Below are positions 5,161 through 13,861 of a stretch of 64,000 nt of DNA, piece after piece. Numbering within the stretch: the stretch's first letter is position 1; each line of letters opens with the position of its first letter. The notes under the pieces were generated by a model. The model made no database searches. It was not told the origin of the DNA and saw only the letters and a program-made list of their open reading frames with translations. The translations under genes and the position numbers were made by a program. Source of the stretch: Roseomonas gilardii (GTDB lineage: Bacteria > Pseudomonadota > Alphaproteobacteria > Acetobacterales > Acetobacteraceae); the NCBI RefSeq assembly GCF_001941945.1, contig NZ_CP015584.1, forward strand, positions 1-64,000, in the 5' to 3' direction.

Positions 5161-7976
5161 TGCCTCATCCCATGGAAGGGCGCCGCAGCTTCGACCTGAC
5201 GTTCGGGACCTCCTCGACCCAGACCACACCCTGGACCGATCGGCGGCGCTTGAGCTGGGAAGACCTGGCCGACCTCCTGACGACACACCAGTTCGGGCGA
5301 AAGGACGGGGCATGTGTCGTCCCGGCCGTCTTCTCGGGCGATAGCCGGCTGAAAGAGGAAGCGCGAAAGATCGACGTTGCCTTCCTCGACAGCGACACGG
5401 GCTACACACTGGACGAGATCCGAAAGGCGGTCACAAGGAATGGGTGGGCCGCAGCTATCGCCTCCACCCATTCCCACATGACCACCCGGACCCGAGTTAG
5501 CCGCGCCAACTGGGAGAAGTTCTGCGCCCAGCAGGAAGGCGATGTGGACGGCGACAGCCTCGCCTTTGCCTACCTCACAGAAGCGAAGGGATACCTCCCG
5601 CACGTCGCGGAAGGCGCCTACCTGGACGCCGAGCGGCCCGGCGAGGTCACCCCGAAGGACGCTGGTCGCTTCGTGTTCTTCGAGCATAGCCCCTGCCCGA
5701 AGTTCCGGGTCGCCATCCCGCTCGCCAAGCCATGGGTTGCCTCGGAATATCAGGACCACAAGGCAGCTCGGGCGGCCTGGAAGGAGCGGGTGGAGGCGCT
5801 GGCTTCGGCGCTCAACCTCATCCACGACCAGTCCTGCACCGACACGTCCCGCCTGTTCTACCTGCCGCGCCGCCCGCGCAATGGTGCCGAGCCCGAGACC
5901 GAGGTCATCCAGGGCGATCCCTGCGACATCTTCGCCCTGCCGGCCCCGCCCGTGGATGGCTTGTTCGGCGCCGCAGCCGCAAAGCAGAAGAAGCAGGACA
6001 ACGAAGCGCGGGAGTTCCAGGACGAGGAAACCGGCGAGGTCGTTGACCTGGCAGCCTGGGCCAAGGAGTTCGGGAGCCGGTTCGAGATCGTCAAAGCTCT
6101 CAAAGCCCGCAAGCCTGGCGTCTTCACCGGCCTGGTGGTGAGCGACAAGCACCACATCATCTGCGCCAACGAAGGCGAGCACACCAATGCCGGCACCGAT
6201 GCGGCCACCTTCATCATGGATGCAAGCCGCAGCGAGAGCCGGGGCTTCGTCTATCACTGCCGGCATGGGCACTGCACCGCGGCAGATGGCATCACCTGCC
6301 GTGACCGCTTGTTCTTCGTCCACCGGATGCTGGAGCAGAGGTGGATCGGCGTCGAGGACCTGACCGCACCAGAGTTCCTAACGGATGCCCCGAAGGCCAA
6401 GGCTGAGAAGGCCGGCAAGAAGCAGAAGCCGGAAGCCGAGACGGACTGGCCGGATCCGATCGATTTCCTGGCCGATGCGGAACTGACGGGCGCGCCGGAA
6501 CTGCTCCCGGAGCACCTTCCCGACACCATCTACCGCTTCTCCATCGACACGGCACAGCGGATGGGCGTGGATCCGGCCGCCGTGGCGATCGGCGCGCTGG
6601 TCAGTTGCGCCTCGGTCGTGACCGATGACTGGCGCCTCCAGGTGAAGCGCCGTGACACGAGCTGGACCGAGAGCCCCCGTCTATGGGGGGCCATCGTCGG
6701 CGACCCCTCCATCAAGAAGACCCCCGTCATCGCCGCATGCACAAAGCCCGTGGAGCGGATGGAGGGCGAGGCGCGAAAGGCTCACTCCGAAGCGCTGGCC
6801 AAGTTCAAAGTCGCCGAGAAGGAATGGAAGGCCGACAAGGGCGAGGAATGCGACCGCCCCGTCATGCCCAGGGGGATCCGCTATCTGGTCGAGGGCGCCA
6901 CGATGGAAGCCCTCTCCGAAGTCCTCCGCGATGACGAGGAAGCACGCTTCAAGGCTCCGGCGAAGAAGATCCTGGTGCGCCAGGACGAGATGAGCGAGTG
7001 GGTCGCGAGCTTTGATCGGTACGGGTCCGGCAAAGGCGGCGCCGATCGTGGTGGCTGGCTTCGCCTCTACAATGGCGGACGGTTCAGCGTCGATCGCGTG
7101 ATGCGCGGCAGCTTCGCCATCCCCAACTGGTCCGCATGCTTCATCGGCGGCATCCAGCCGGGCCCGATCCAGAAAATGGCGCAGGACGCCACGGATGACG
7201 GTCTCCTCCAGCGGTTCTGTTACTGTGTCCCGGGCCGGGAGGAGCCAGAGCAGGACCGTGCCCCGGATAGGGCTGTGGCCGATGCATATAACGACCTCCT
7301 CCACACCCTTTCCGCGCTCACTCCCAGCCTGAACCAGTTCGGCGACCGTGAGCGGCCGGTCGTCATGGACGAGGGCGCCCATCGGATCCGCGAAAGCGTC
7401 TTTGAACTGGCATCCGCCCTGGCATCCATGCCGGACACACCGGCCAGGCTGAAGGCCGCCTATGGCAAATGGCCCGGCCTGTTCGCCCGTCTCTGCCTGA
7501 TCTTCCACCTGATCGAGCGCGCGGTCCAGGGTCCGCAGGGACCGTCCGTACAGGTGCTTCGGGAAGAGACCGCAGCAAAGGCGGCGGCATATCTCCGTGA
7601 CGTGCTCCTGCCCCATCTGCTGCGAGCAGACGCCCTGATGTATGCGACTGCACAGACAGGACACGCGCGCTGGATTGCCGGGCTCATTTTGGCTCGTGGA
7701 AAGCCGGTCGTCACTCTCCGGGATGTCGTGCAAGCCTATCGGCCGCTGCGAGCTCCAGAGCACCGCAGGCAACTCCTGGAGGTGATGAGTAGCCTGGAGG
7801 CGATGGCATGGATCCGCGATCCGGATGCCGAGCCAGGGCGCATACCCACCCGCTGGATGGTCAATCCGGCCGTGCTGACAACCTTTGCGGCGCGGGCTGA
7901 AGAAGAGCGCGCCCGACGCGCGGAGGCCGTCGAAGCCATCCGGGAACTGATCGCCCGGAAGCTGGGGCGGGCATGA
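5157..7976 (+). CDS. Primase/DUF3987 (YfjI-type) replication protein
   Basis: 939 aa in two parts. Residues about 30-270 resemble an archaeo-eukaryotic-type primase: VAFLDSDTG supplies an acidic pair, and KFRVAIPLAKPW and SCTDTSRLFYLPRRP are typical. Residues about 440-880 match DUF3987, a degenerate helicase/ATPase domain, with a P-loop-like GDPSIKKT (lysine where the usual glycine stands) and an acidic LVRQDEMSEW. Between them is a Cys/His-containing stretch (YHCRHGHC). It is the likely replication initiator or primase-helicase and lies directly upstream of an iteron block. The ATG at 5157 overlaps the previous stop; a second ATG follows at once. Confidence 0.75.
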   Translation: MMPHPMEGRRSFDLTFGTSSTQTTPWTDRRRLSWEDLADLLTTHQFGRKDGACVVPAVFSGDSRLKEEARKIDVAFLDSDTGYTLDEIRKAVTRNGWAAAIASTHSHMTTRTRVSRANWEKFCAQQEGDVDGDSLAFAYLTEAKGYLPHVAEGAYLDAERPGEVTPKDAGRFVFFEHSPCPKFRVAIPLAKPWVASEYQDHKAARAAWKERVEALASALNLIHDQSCTDTSRLFYLPRRPRNGAEPETEVIQGDPCDIFALPAPPVDGLFGAAAAKQKKQDNEAREFQDEETGEVVDLAAWAKEFGSRFEIVKALKARKPGVFTGLVVSDKHHIICANEGEHTNAGTDAATFIMDASRSESRGFVYHCRHGHCTAADGITCRDRLFFVHRMLEQRWIGVEDLTAPEFLTDAPKAKAEKAGKKQKPEAETDWPDPIDFLADAELTGAPELLPEHLPDTIYRFSIDTAQRMGVDPAAVAIGALVSCASVVTDDWRLQVKRRDTSWTESPRLWGAIVGDPSIKKTPVIAACTKPVERMEGEARKAHSEALAKFKVAEKEWKADKGEECDRPVMPRGIRYLVEGATMEALSEVLRDDEEARFKAPAKKILVRQDEMSEWVASFDRYGSGKGGADRGGWLRLYNGGRFSVDRVMRGSFAIPNWSACFIGGIQPGPIQKMAQDATDDGLLQRFCYCVPGREEPEQDRAPDRAVADAYNDLLHTLSALTPSLNQFGDRERPVVMDEGAHRIRESVFELASALASMPDTPARLKAAYGKWPGLFARLCLIFHLIERAVQGPQGPSVQVLREETAAKAAAYLRDVLLPHLLRADALMYATAQTGHARWIAGLILARGKPVVTLRDVVQAYRPLRAPEHRRQLLEVMSSLEAMAWIRDPDAEPGRIPTRWMVNPAVLTTFAARAEEERARRAEAVEAIRELIARKLGRA

Positions 7977-8241
7977 TGTTGCCAATGTTGCCACCCCCCC
8001 TGCCAACATTGGCAACATTTTCGAGCCCCGAATTGGGCCATTTTGACCTTTCCGGCCCTCTGAGCAGGCCGGAATTGGCCAGAGGAGGGCTCGTTTTGCC
8101 GTTTTCGGGCGCGATCCGGCGTCCGATTTCCCGAAATGTTGCCAATGTTGCTTGTGCGCACGAGTGCATCTGCAAATCCATCCATCCTCCTCTGAAGGCG
8201 CACACGTATCCTCGCGCGCGCGTAAGCAACATCGGCAACAT
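7976..8241. repeat. Four copies of a 16-bp iteron, candidate replication origin or operator array
   Basis: The motif ATGTTGCCAATGTTGC, itself a direct repeat of ATGTTGC, occurs at 7976-7991 (+), 8003-8018 (-), 8136-8151 (+) and 8226-8241 (-, one mismatch CG for CA). The copies form two inverted pairs spanning 266 bp immediately after the primase gene. Replication genes next to iterons are classic for phage and plasmid origins; an operator array is the alternative. The region 7977-8329 has no convincing gene. Confidence 0.65.
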
Positions 8242-8329
8242 CACGCTGGGAGAGGGGGAAAAGGCTGCGCGCCGCCCCGATCACGGCGCTTCCACCCAGT
8301 CCTCATCCCGTTCCCCCTGGAGCACACCC

Positions 8330-8599
8330 ATGTCTGACACCCGCGATAACAGCGGCGCTCTTTTCCGTGAGCGCGACCGCAAGTCCGACCGCGCCCCCGA
8401 GTACACCGGCAAGGCCATGATCGGCGGCAAGGAGTACCGCGTCGCCGCCTGGATCAAGGAAGGCCGATCCGGGCAGAAGTTCTTCTCGCTGGCATTCGAG
8501 GAGCCCCGGCAGCAGCAGGGACAGCCCCAGCAGCCCGCCTCCAAGCCGGCCACCCGTCAGGCTCCTGCGGCCGACCTCGACGAAGATCTGCCCTTCTGA
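8330..8599 (+). CDS. Small phage protein with SSB-like C-terminal tip
   Basis: 89 aa from ATG 8330. The folded part (NSGALFRERDRKSDRAPEYT, GKAMIGGKEYRVAAWIKEG, FFSLAFEEP) is a short beta-rich domain seen in many phage and plasmid hypothetical proteins. A glutamine/proline-rich linker follows and the chain ends in DLDEDLPF. That acidic, proline-phenylalanine ending is the hallmark tip by which SSB recruits repair and replication proteins. Upstream in-frame codons back to 7973 translate the iteron block and are rejected as coding. Confidence 0.65.
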   Translation: MSDTRDNSGALFRERDRKSDRAPEYTGKAMIGGKEYRVAAWIKEGRSGQKFFSLAFEEPRQQQGQPQQPASKPATRQAPAADLDEDLPF

Positions 8600-8823
8600 T
8601 GCCCGCCCCCCGCTTCGCCCGCCCCAGCCGCGGCAAGGCCCCCGTGGACATCCTGGAGCGCCACTTCCGCACCGAGGCCGTCCGGGCACTGCTCGCCGCC
8701 GGGCATGTCCCGGTCCGCACCTCCACCGGCTGGATCGTGGGCACGGGTGCCGCACAGCGCGTCTGCTCCGACGCCGTGCTCCGGGCGGCCCGCAAGCCGG
8801 TGCAGGAGGAGATGCCGGAATGA
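8599..8823 (+). CDS. Hypothetical protein
   Basis: A 74-aa basic product (FRTEAVRALLAAGHVPVRTS then GWIVGTG) with no recognised domain. It is coupled by TGATG to the SSB-tailed gene and by ATGA to the next gene, which supports real translation. Confidence 0.5.
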   Translation: MPAPRFARPSRGKAPVDILERHFRTEAVRALLAAGHVPVRTSTGWIVGTGAAQRVCSDAVLRAARKPVQEEMPE

Positions 8824-9035
8824 GCCAGCCGACCCCCGAGGCCATCCGCCTCCTGGTTCGCCGGGGAGCCATGCTCACCCAGCACCACCATCGCGGCCAG
8901 CTCTATGCCGTCGGCCTCAACCTCGATGGCGACGTCACCATCGTCCAGCGCGACGCCTGGCTCGCCGCCATGCCCGACTGGCCGCTCAACGAGGCCATCG
9001 CTGCCACCCCCACCCTCCGGAGCGAGCGGCGATGA
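8820..9035 (+). CDS. Hypothetical protein
   Basis: A 71-aa product (RLLVRRGAMLTQHHHRGQLY then VTIVQRDAWLAAMPDW) overlapping both neighbours by four bases. No family recognised; probably a small accessory replication-region protein. Confidence 0.5.
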   Translation: MSQPTPEAIRLLVRRGAMLTQHHHRGQLYAVGLNLDGDVTIVQRDAWLAAMPDWPLNEAIAATPTLRSERR

Positions 9036-9673
9036 AGGTCGAACTCCTGGGCCACTACGGGAGCGACTTGTTGGTCGCGAATTGCGCCCGGACCTCCTTC
9101 GACCGGCAGCACGAGGCCTTCACCGAGGGCGACGCACGGCTGATCCGGTTCCTGGCGCGGGAGGGGCACAACAGCCCCTTCTTCCACCCGCAGGCCACAC
9201 TCCGCATCTCCGCGGCCATCCCGATCGCCCGGCAGCTTCTCCGGCATCAGGTCGGGCTCGCCGTGTCCGAGGTGTCCCGGCGCTACGTCCGCTCCAGCCC
9301 GGAGTTCGAGGCCCTGGTCTGGCGGCACTCCAACCCGGACGTGAAGCAGGGCAGCGCCGGTCCCATGAGCGCCGATGAGCAGGCCGACTGGACCGCCATC
9401 TACGACCAGCACTGCCGCAACGCCGTGCGGGCCTATGAGGCCATGCTGGAGGCTGGCGTGGCCCCTGAGCAAGCCCGCTTCATCCTGCCGCAGGGGATGC
9501 TGACCACATGGACGTGGACGGGCTCCCTGTTCGCCTTCGCCCGTGTCTGCCGGGAGCGGCTGGCCCCGGATGCGCAGTCCGAGGTCCGCGACGTCGCCCG
9601 CGCCATCGCCCGGATCATGAGCGGGTGTTTCCACCATAGCTGGGCGGCCCTCGTGCCGCAGGAGGCCGCATGA
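9032..9673 (+). CDS. thyX: Flavin-dependent thymidylate synthase ThyX
   Basis: 213 aa, near the usual ThyX length. The signature region at residues 71-84 reads RHQVGLAVSEVSRR, the phage-type variant of the ThyX motif RHRxxSxNxxSxR, and TSFDRQHEAFTEGDARLIRF and FILPQGMLTTWTWTGSL are also conserved. ThyX methylates dUMP using methylene-tetrahydrofolate, FAD and NAD(P)H, supplying dTMP for phage DNA synthesis. It sits in the replication operon, with the ATG at 9032 overlapping the previous stop and its own stop overlapping the next start. Confidence 0.92.
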   Translation: MKVELLGHYGSDLLVANCARTSFDRQHEAFTEGDARLIRFLAREGHNSPFFHPQATLRISAAIPIARQLLRHQVGLAVSEVSRRYVRSSPEFEALVWRHSNPDVKQGSAGPMSADEQADWTAIYDQHCRNAVRAYEAMLEAGVAPEQARFILPQGMLTTWTWTGSLFAFARVCRERLAPDAQSEVRDVARAIARIMSGCFHHSWAALVPQEAA

Positions 9674-9858
9674 TCCAGATGACCGTGGTCTATCCCAACG
9701 GCTGCGCCATCGTGCGCCGCTATCCGTCCCAGGAGGCCGCAGACGCCGCCGTGCGGGCTCACGGGGTGCGAGGTGCCGCCGCGACCGTCGAGCCGCTGGC
9801 GGTGCCTCCTGCGCCCGTCTCGGGGCATGTCGGGGGAGGGGACGCCCATGCCCGCTGA
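9670..9858 (+). CDS. Hypothetical protein
   Basis: 62 aa, beginning MIQMTVVYPNGCAIVRRYPS with a short beta/alpha element and an alanine/proline-rich tail. Coupled to thyX by ATGA and overlapping the next gene by 11 bases. No family recognised. Confidence 0.45.
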   Translation: MIQMTVVYPNGCAIVRRYPSQEAADAAVRAHGVRGAAATVEPLAVPPAPVSGHVGGGDAHAR

Positions 9859-10114
9859 CATCGACTGCCGGGATCCCGTAGTGGCCCAAGTCCGCGCCGA
9901 CCTGCTGCGCCGCTCCGAACTCGGCATCGCCAAGTACGGCACCACCCTGGAAGGCCTCTCCCTGCGCCAGGCACTCCAGCACGCCTACGAGGAGACCCTG
10001 GACCGGGCCAACTACCTCTGCGCCGCCATCCGCAGGCTGGATGCGAGGGAGCGGTTGGCTACCCGCGACACGTGGGACGATGCGCCCTCCGGTTGGGCTG
10101 GGAGGGGTGCGTGA
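9848..10114 (+). CDS. Possible MazG/nucleotide pyrophosphohydrolase-like protein
   Basis: 88 aa. The segment RSELGIAKYGTTLEGLSLRQ followed by ALQHAYEETLDRANYLCAAI resembles small phage proteins with a MazG-like helical core (EE followed by a spaced D). A role in nucleotide metabolism beside thyX would make sense, but the acidic motif is incomplete, so this stays tentative. Confidence 0.5.
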   Translation: MPADIDCRDPVVAQVRADLLRRSELGIAKYGTTLEGLSLRQALQHAYEETLDRANYLCAAIRRLDARERLATRDTWDDAPSGWAGRGA

Positions 10115-10626
10115 TGGACGGCAGCTACCAGATCCCGCCGGCGAGCGGCGTCTATGTGATGAGCATGGCAGAGCGGGACCGCCTGCTGCAGCAGGAGTTC
10201 CAGTCCGAGATCATGTCAGGACATTCTCGCGTCACCCGTCCGTCCGGTGAGCCGGTCCATGCCGGGCAGGGCGAGACGGATGGCTGGCATCCACGGCAGG
10301 CTTCGGCCATGCGCAGGCTGGTCCGGCTATGGCAGAAGAGCTTGCCGGAGCGCGTCCAGCCCCAGGGATACCCGTCCCAGGTTTGCCAGCCGTACTCGCC
10401 AAAAGGCGAGGACTGTCGAACGCAGCGGGAGGTCGATGAGGCCCTGTCTGCGTACTCGGAATACAAGTCAGCGATGGACTGTGTGGAGCATCATTGCTCC
10501 AAGCGCCATGCCGATGTCCTTCGGATGACAGTCCAAGGCGAGCCGACGCGACTTGGGACCGAACACTTGGTTCGTGAAGCTCTGTGGAAGTTGTCAGACT
10601 TGTGGGCAAAACCAAGAAATCCGTAG
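10114..10626 (+). CDS. Hypothetical phage protein
   Basis: 170 aa, starting at the TGATG overlap. The C-terminal half carries SAYSEYKSAMDCVEHHCSKR and a predicted helix near VREALWKLSDLW. The position, after replication genes and before packaging genes, is where late-gene regulators often lie, but I cannot assign this one. Confidence 0.5.
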   Translation: MDGSYQIPPASGVYVMSMAERDRLLQQEFQSEIMSGHSRVTRPSGEPVHAGQGETDGWHPRQASAMRRLVRLWQKSLPERVQPQGYPSQVCQPYSPKGEDCRTQREVDEALSAYSEYKSAMDCVEHHCSKRHADVLRMTVQGEPTRLGTEHLVREALWKLSDLWAKPRNP

Positions 10627-10721
10627 GGAAATCAGTGGATTTGCGCTATATTGTGCGGCGTCCGAAGAGGCCTTGGAACCTCTGTCGGACGCCTAACCAA
10701 CGAATGCCTTGGAGCAATCGA

Positions 10722-11222
10722 ATGGCTGATGAGTTGAGTATGCTCTTCCTCGAAGGGGATCAAGAGCACGATACCCGGACATCGCCGCAGTCCAGCATGA
10801 GCGCCCCAATGATCCGGGTATCGGCCTACAAGCGGAAGGAGCGAAACCCCTACCGGAGTTCAGGAAAGCTTTCTCCCGATCTGCCGGCCTGGGTTTATGT
10901 GGCTTGCACCAAACGTGGCAAGGTGAAGATCGGGATGTCAAACAACCCCGAGCGTCGGGTCATGTCGCTCAAGGCCTCATTGATGTTTGTCAGGCCCGTT
11001 ACTTTCATCGCATCCAGAGATGTCGAGAGCCGTGCCCTGGATATCATGGGCCGTCTAACTGGGCAGAGTGAGTGGGTGCATGGGACGGTAGAGCAGGCCA
11101 TTGAGGCTGTGAATACAGCCTGGGATGCCGTCTCTCGGTACAAGTGGACCGATCCGGCCCTCACCGAAGTCCAGGCAAGAAAATATCGGATAGCCCTTGC
11201 AATGGAGCTTCGGAACGGGTAA
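10722..11222 (+). CDS. GIY-YIG/T5orf172-like protein
   Basis: 166 aa from ATG 10722, preceded by GGAG at 7 bases. The core LPAWVYVACTKRGKVKIGMS followed by NNPERRVMSLKAS matches the T5orf172/MUG113 branch of the GIY-YIG fold, in which V-Y...KIG-S..P..R is diagnostic. Such proteins are often nuclease-like or DNA-binding in phages. Its own RBS and a 95-base gap upstream suggest separate regulation. Confidence 0.65.
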   Translation: MADELSMLFLEGDQEHDTRTSPQSSMSAPMIRVSAYKRKERNPYRSSGKLSPDLPAWVYVACTKRGKVKIGMSNNPERRVMSLKASLMFVRPVTFIASRDVESRALDIMGRLTGQSEWVHGTVEQAIEAVNTAWDAVSRYKWTDPALTEVQARKYRIALAMELRNG

Positions 11223-11246
11223 GTACCGGGCGACCTTATTGCGTCC

Positions 11247-11281
11247 GAAGCGCCCCGGAGGCTACGGCCTGCCGGGGCTTC
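11247..11281 (+). other. Stable hairpin upstream of the HNH gene
   Basis: GAAGCGCCCCGG and CCGGGGCTTC form a strong stem with a small bulge and a GC-rich loop, 19 bases before the HNH start codon. Only a weak T-rich tail follows (CGTCGTTCTG). It may attenuate transcription between the early and late modules. Confidence 0.35.
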
Positions 11282-11299
11282 GTCGTTCTGGGGGTGTGG

Positions 11300-11650
11300 A
11301 TGGCCAAGCTGACCAACCTGCCGCCGCGCCTCGCGCCGATCGACACGCGGACCTCCCTGCCTCCGGCCAAGCAGACCGATGCCCACTACCACAGCCCTGA
11401 GCACAGGGCGTGGGCGGCAGAGGGCGCCAGACTTGCTGGCGGGGTCTGTCAGGAATGCGGCCGCAGCGGTGTCCGTCTTTTCGCGGACCACATCCACGAA
11501 CTGCGGGACGGCGGCGCCCCCTTCGATCCGGCCAACAGGCTGATGAGGTGCGGTGCCTGCCACAGTCGCAAGACAGCGGCCGTCAGGGCGGCGCGGATGA
11601 AGGAGCGCTACGCCCAGCGCCCCCGGCGCGAGACCGCCCCAGGCGGCTGA
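11300..11650 (+). CDS. HNH endonuclease (packaging-associated)
   Basis: 116 aa. The zinc-knuckle pair CQECGR and CGACHSRK flanks the catalytic segment LFADHIHELRDGGAPFDPAN (the D-H of the HNH core with the later N and H). HNH proteins immediately before the terminase genes, like HK97 gp74, take part in cos cleavage with the terminase, which the position supports here. ATG 11300 is chosen over upstream codons that would overlap the previous gene. Confidence 0.85.
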   Translation: MAKLTNLPPRLAPIDTRTSLPPAKQTDAHYHSPEHRAWAAEGARLAGGVCQECGRSGVRLFADHIHELRDGGAPFDPANRLMRCGACHSRKTAAVRAARMKERYAQRPRRETAPGG

Positions 11651-11878
11651 CCGACCCGGCCACCCCCGACGGTGCCCGGGAGGTATGCGCCAAGCGCATC
11701 AAGAACCGAAATCCGACGGCGAGGCACGCGCCCGACGCATAACCAGTCTCGCCGACCCCACCCCGGGGGGGGATCGAAAGTCCAGACCTCGAAATGGGGC
11801 CTGGACCGCATCGGGGTCACCCAGAGAATTCGGCCCCCTGGCCCATTGATTTAATTCAGTCAATCAAACGAGGTTCCC
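11651..11878. other. Non-coding gap before terminase, candidate cos region
   Basis: No credible gene. It contains a CCCC run followed by eight G near 11761-11772 and an AT-rich inverted repeat TTGATT...AATCAA near 11846-11866. In HK97-type phages the cohesive-end site lies just upstream of the small terminase gene; here that is an inference from position only. Confidence 0.3.
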
Positions 11879-12175
11879 ATGCCGCGCGGCGGGTCCCGGC
11901 CAGGCGCCGGGCGCAAAAAGGGCAGCAAAGACAAGGCGAACCAGCTCGCCCCATACCTGCCGGTGATCAACGGGCTCACCTCCCTGGAATTCATGCAGGC
12001 GGTCTACCAGTCGCCGGACGCGCCGCTGGCGGCCCGGATGGAGGCGGCCAAGGCCGCGTTGCCGTTCGAGCACGCCAAGCTGGCGCCGAAACCCCACCCG
12101 AAGGGGGATGACGACGGCATGACGCCCGATGAGGCCAGCTGGGAAGAGGATCTAGCCGAAGCCCGGCCGAACTGA
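11879..12175 (+). CDS. Terminase small subunit-like protein
   Basis: 98 aa. The N-terminus MPRGGSRPGAGRKKGSKDK is the glycine/arginine-rich start typical of small terminase subunits and related packaging proteins. The C-terminus is acidic. It lies immediately before the large subunit with a TGATG overlap. It recognises phage DNA for packaging by family analogy. Confidence 0.65.
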   Translation: MPRGGSRPGAGRKKGSKDKANQLAPYLPVINGLTSLEFMQAVYQSPDAPLAARMEAAKAALPFEHAKLAPKPHPKGDDDGMTPDEASWEEDLAEARPN

Positions 12176-13854
12176 TGGGCTGGGACCTCGCCTGTCCCGA
12201 TTGGGAAGCGCGTATCCGCGCTGGCCGCAGCCTGGTGCCGCCCCTGCCGCTGGACGATGTGGCGGCCGACCGCGCGGTGAAGGTGTTCAACCGGCTCCGG
12301 CTGGCTGACGTGCCGGGCAACCCCCGGCTGGCTGACGCGGCGGGGGACTGGTTTCGCGATATCGTCCGGGCGCTGTTCGGCTCCTGGGACGAAGCCACCA
12401 AGACCCGGCACATCCGCGAGATTTTCGCGCTGGTGCCGAAGAAGAACTCGAAGACCAGCTATGGCGCCGGGCTGATGCTGACGGCGCTGATCCTGAACCA
12501 GCGGCCGAAGGGCAAGTTCCTGCTGGTGGCGCCGACGCAGGATGTCACCGAGCTGGCTTTCGACCAGTGCCGCGGCATGATCGACCTGGACGCCTACCTG
12601 ACCAAGCGTTTCCACGTTCAGACGCACCTGAAGAAGATCACCGACCGCACCAACGGCGCCACGCTGGAGGTGATGAGCTTCGACCCGAACGTCCTGACCG
12701 GGCAGAAGCCGACCGGGTTCCTGGTGGACGAAGTTCACGTCGTGTCGAAGTCGGCCAAGGCGCCCAGCGCCATCGGCCAGCTCCGCGGCGGCATGATCGC
12801 GCAGCCGGAGGCCTTCGGGCTCTTCATCACCACGCAGTCGGAGCAGGCCCCGGTGGGCGTGTTCCGGGCCGAGCTGAACCGGGCGCGGGCCATCCGCGAC
12901 GGGCGCGCCACCGGGCCGGTGCTGCCGGTCCTGTACGAGTTCCCGGACGATATCGCGTCCGACCAGACGAAATGGCGCGACCCCACCAACTGGCGGATGG
13001 TCGCCCCGAACGCCGGCCGGTCCATCACGGTGGACCGCTTGGTGCAGGAATTCGACACGGCGCAGCAGCTCGGGGCCGAGGAGGTCCAGCGCTGGGCGTC
13101 GCAGCATCTGAACATCGAGATCGGCCTTGGCCTGCGCTCCGACCGGTGGGCGGGCGCCGACCTATGGCAAAGCGCCGCCGAAGAGGTGTCCGGCCCCGAA
13201 GACCTGCTGGAGCGCTGCGACGTGATCGTGGCGGGGCTGGACGGTGGCGGCGCGGACGACCTCTTCGCCCTGGCGTTGATCGGCCGCGAGCACGAGACGC
13301 GCCGTTGGCTGATGTGGGGCAAGTGCTGGGCGCATCGGATCGTGCTGGAGCGGCGCAAGCAGCTGGCCACCACCCTGCAGGACTTCGCCCATACCGGCGA
13401 GCTGACCTTCGTGGATGAGCCGGGGCCGGAAGTGGAAGAGGCCGCCGACCTGATCGCCCGGGTGGACGAGGCCGGCCTGCTCGGCGGCGTCGGCCTGGAC
13501 CCGATGGGTATCGGCGAGGTGGTGGACGCGCTGGCGGAACGGGGCATCGAGGGCACCGACCGGGTGAAGGGCGTGCCGCAGGGCTGGAAGCTGTCCGCGG
13601 CGATCAAGACGCTGGAGCGGAAACTGGCCAACGGCACCTTCGCCCATGCCGGGCAGCCGATCATGGCCTGGAACGTGGGGAACGCGAAGGTCGAGGCCCG
13701 GGGCAACGCGGTGGCGATCGACAAGGCCGCCGCCGGATCCGCGAAGATCGACCTGCTGGCCGCGACGCTGAACGCCGCGGTGCTGATGTCGCTGAACCCC
13801 GAGGCCAGCGGCGGCCCATCGGTCTACGAGACCCGCGACATGCTGGTGATCTGA
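12175..13854 (+). CDS. Terminase large subunit
   Basis: 559 aa, HK97-like (Terminase_1 type). The ATPase has a P-loop of the form PKKNSKTS at residues 88-95, normal for this family, and a Walker B FLVDEVHVV at 182-190. The nuclease half contains IVAGLDGGGADDLFALALIG and a later GVGLDPMGIGEVVDAL supplying acidic residues. It translocates DNA into the prohead and cuts it. Confidence 0.93.
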   Translation: MGWDLACPDWEARIRAGRSLVPPLPLDDVAADRAVKVFNRLRLADVPGNPRLADAAGDWFRDIVRALFGSWDEATKTRHIREIFALVPKKNSKTSYGAGLMLTALILNQRPKGKFLLVAPTQDVTELAFDQCRGMIDLDAYLTKRFHVQTHLKKITDRTNGATLEVMSFDPNVLTGQKPTGFLVDEVHVVSKSAKAPSAIGQLRGGMIAQPEAFGLFITTQSEQAPVGVFRAELNRARAIRDGRATGPVLPVLYEFPDDIASDQTKWRDPTNWRMVAPNAGRSITVDRLVQEFDTAQQLGAEEVQRWASQHLNIEIGLGLRSDRWAGADLWQSAAEEVSGPEDLLERCDVIVAGLDGGGADDLFALALIGREHETRRWLMWGKCWAHRIVLERRKQLATTLQDFAHTGELTFVDEPGPEVEEAADLIARVDEAGLLGGVGLDPMGIGEVVDALAERGIEGTDRVKGVPQGWKLSAAIKTLERKLANGTFAHAGQPIMAWNVGNAKVEARGNAVAIDKAAAGSAKIDLLAATLNAAVLMSLNPEASGGPSVYETRDMLVI

Positions 13855-13861
13855 GGGGGCG

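Noticed and set aside
7976-8241. CRISPR array
   Set aside because: The repeats are in both orientations with unequal spacing and number only four; there are no cas genes.
7973-8329. N-terminal extension of the SSB-tailed protein through the iteron block
   Set aside because: The translated segment is a by-product of the repeats, and a normal ATG at 8330 begins the conserved domain.
12175-13854. Terminase large subunit as inactive because of its P-loop
   Set aside because: PKKNSKTS-type P-loops are normal in this terminase family and Walker B is intact.
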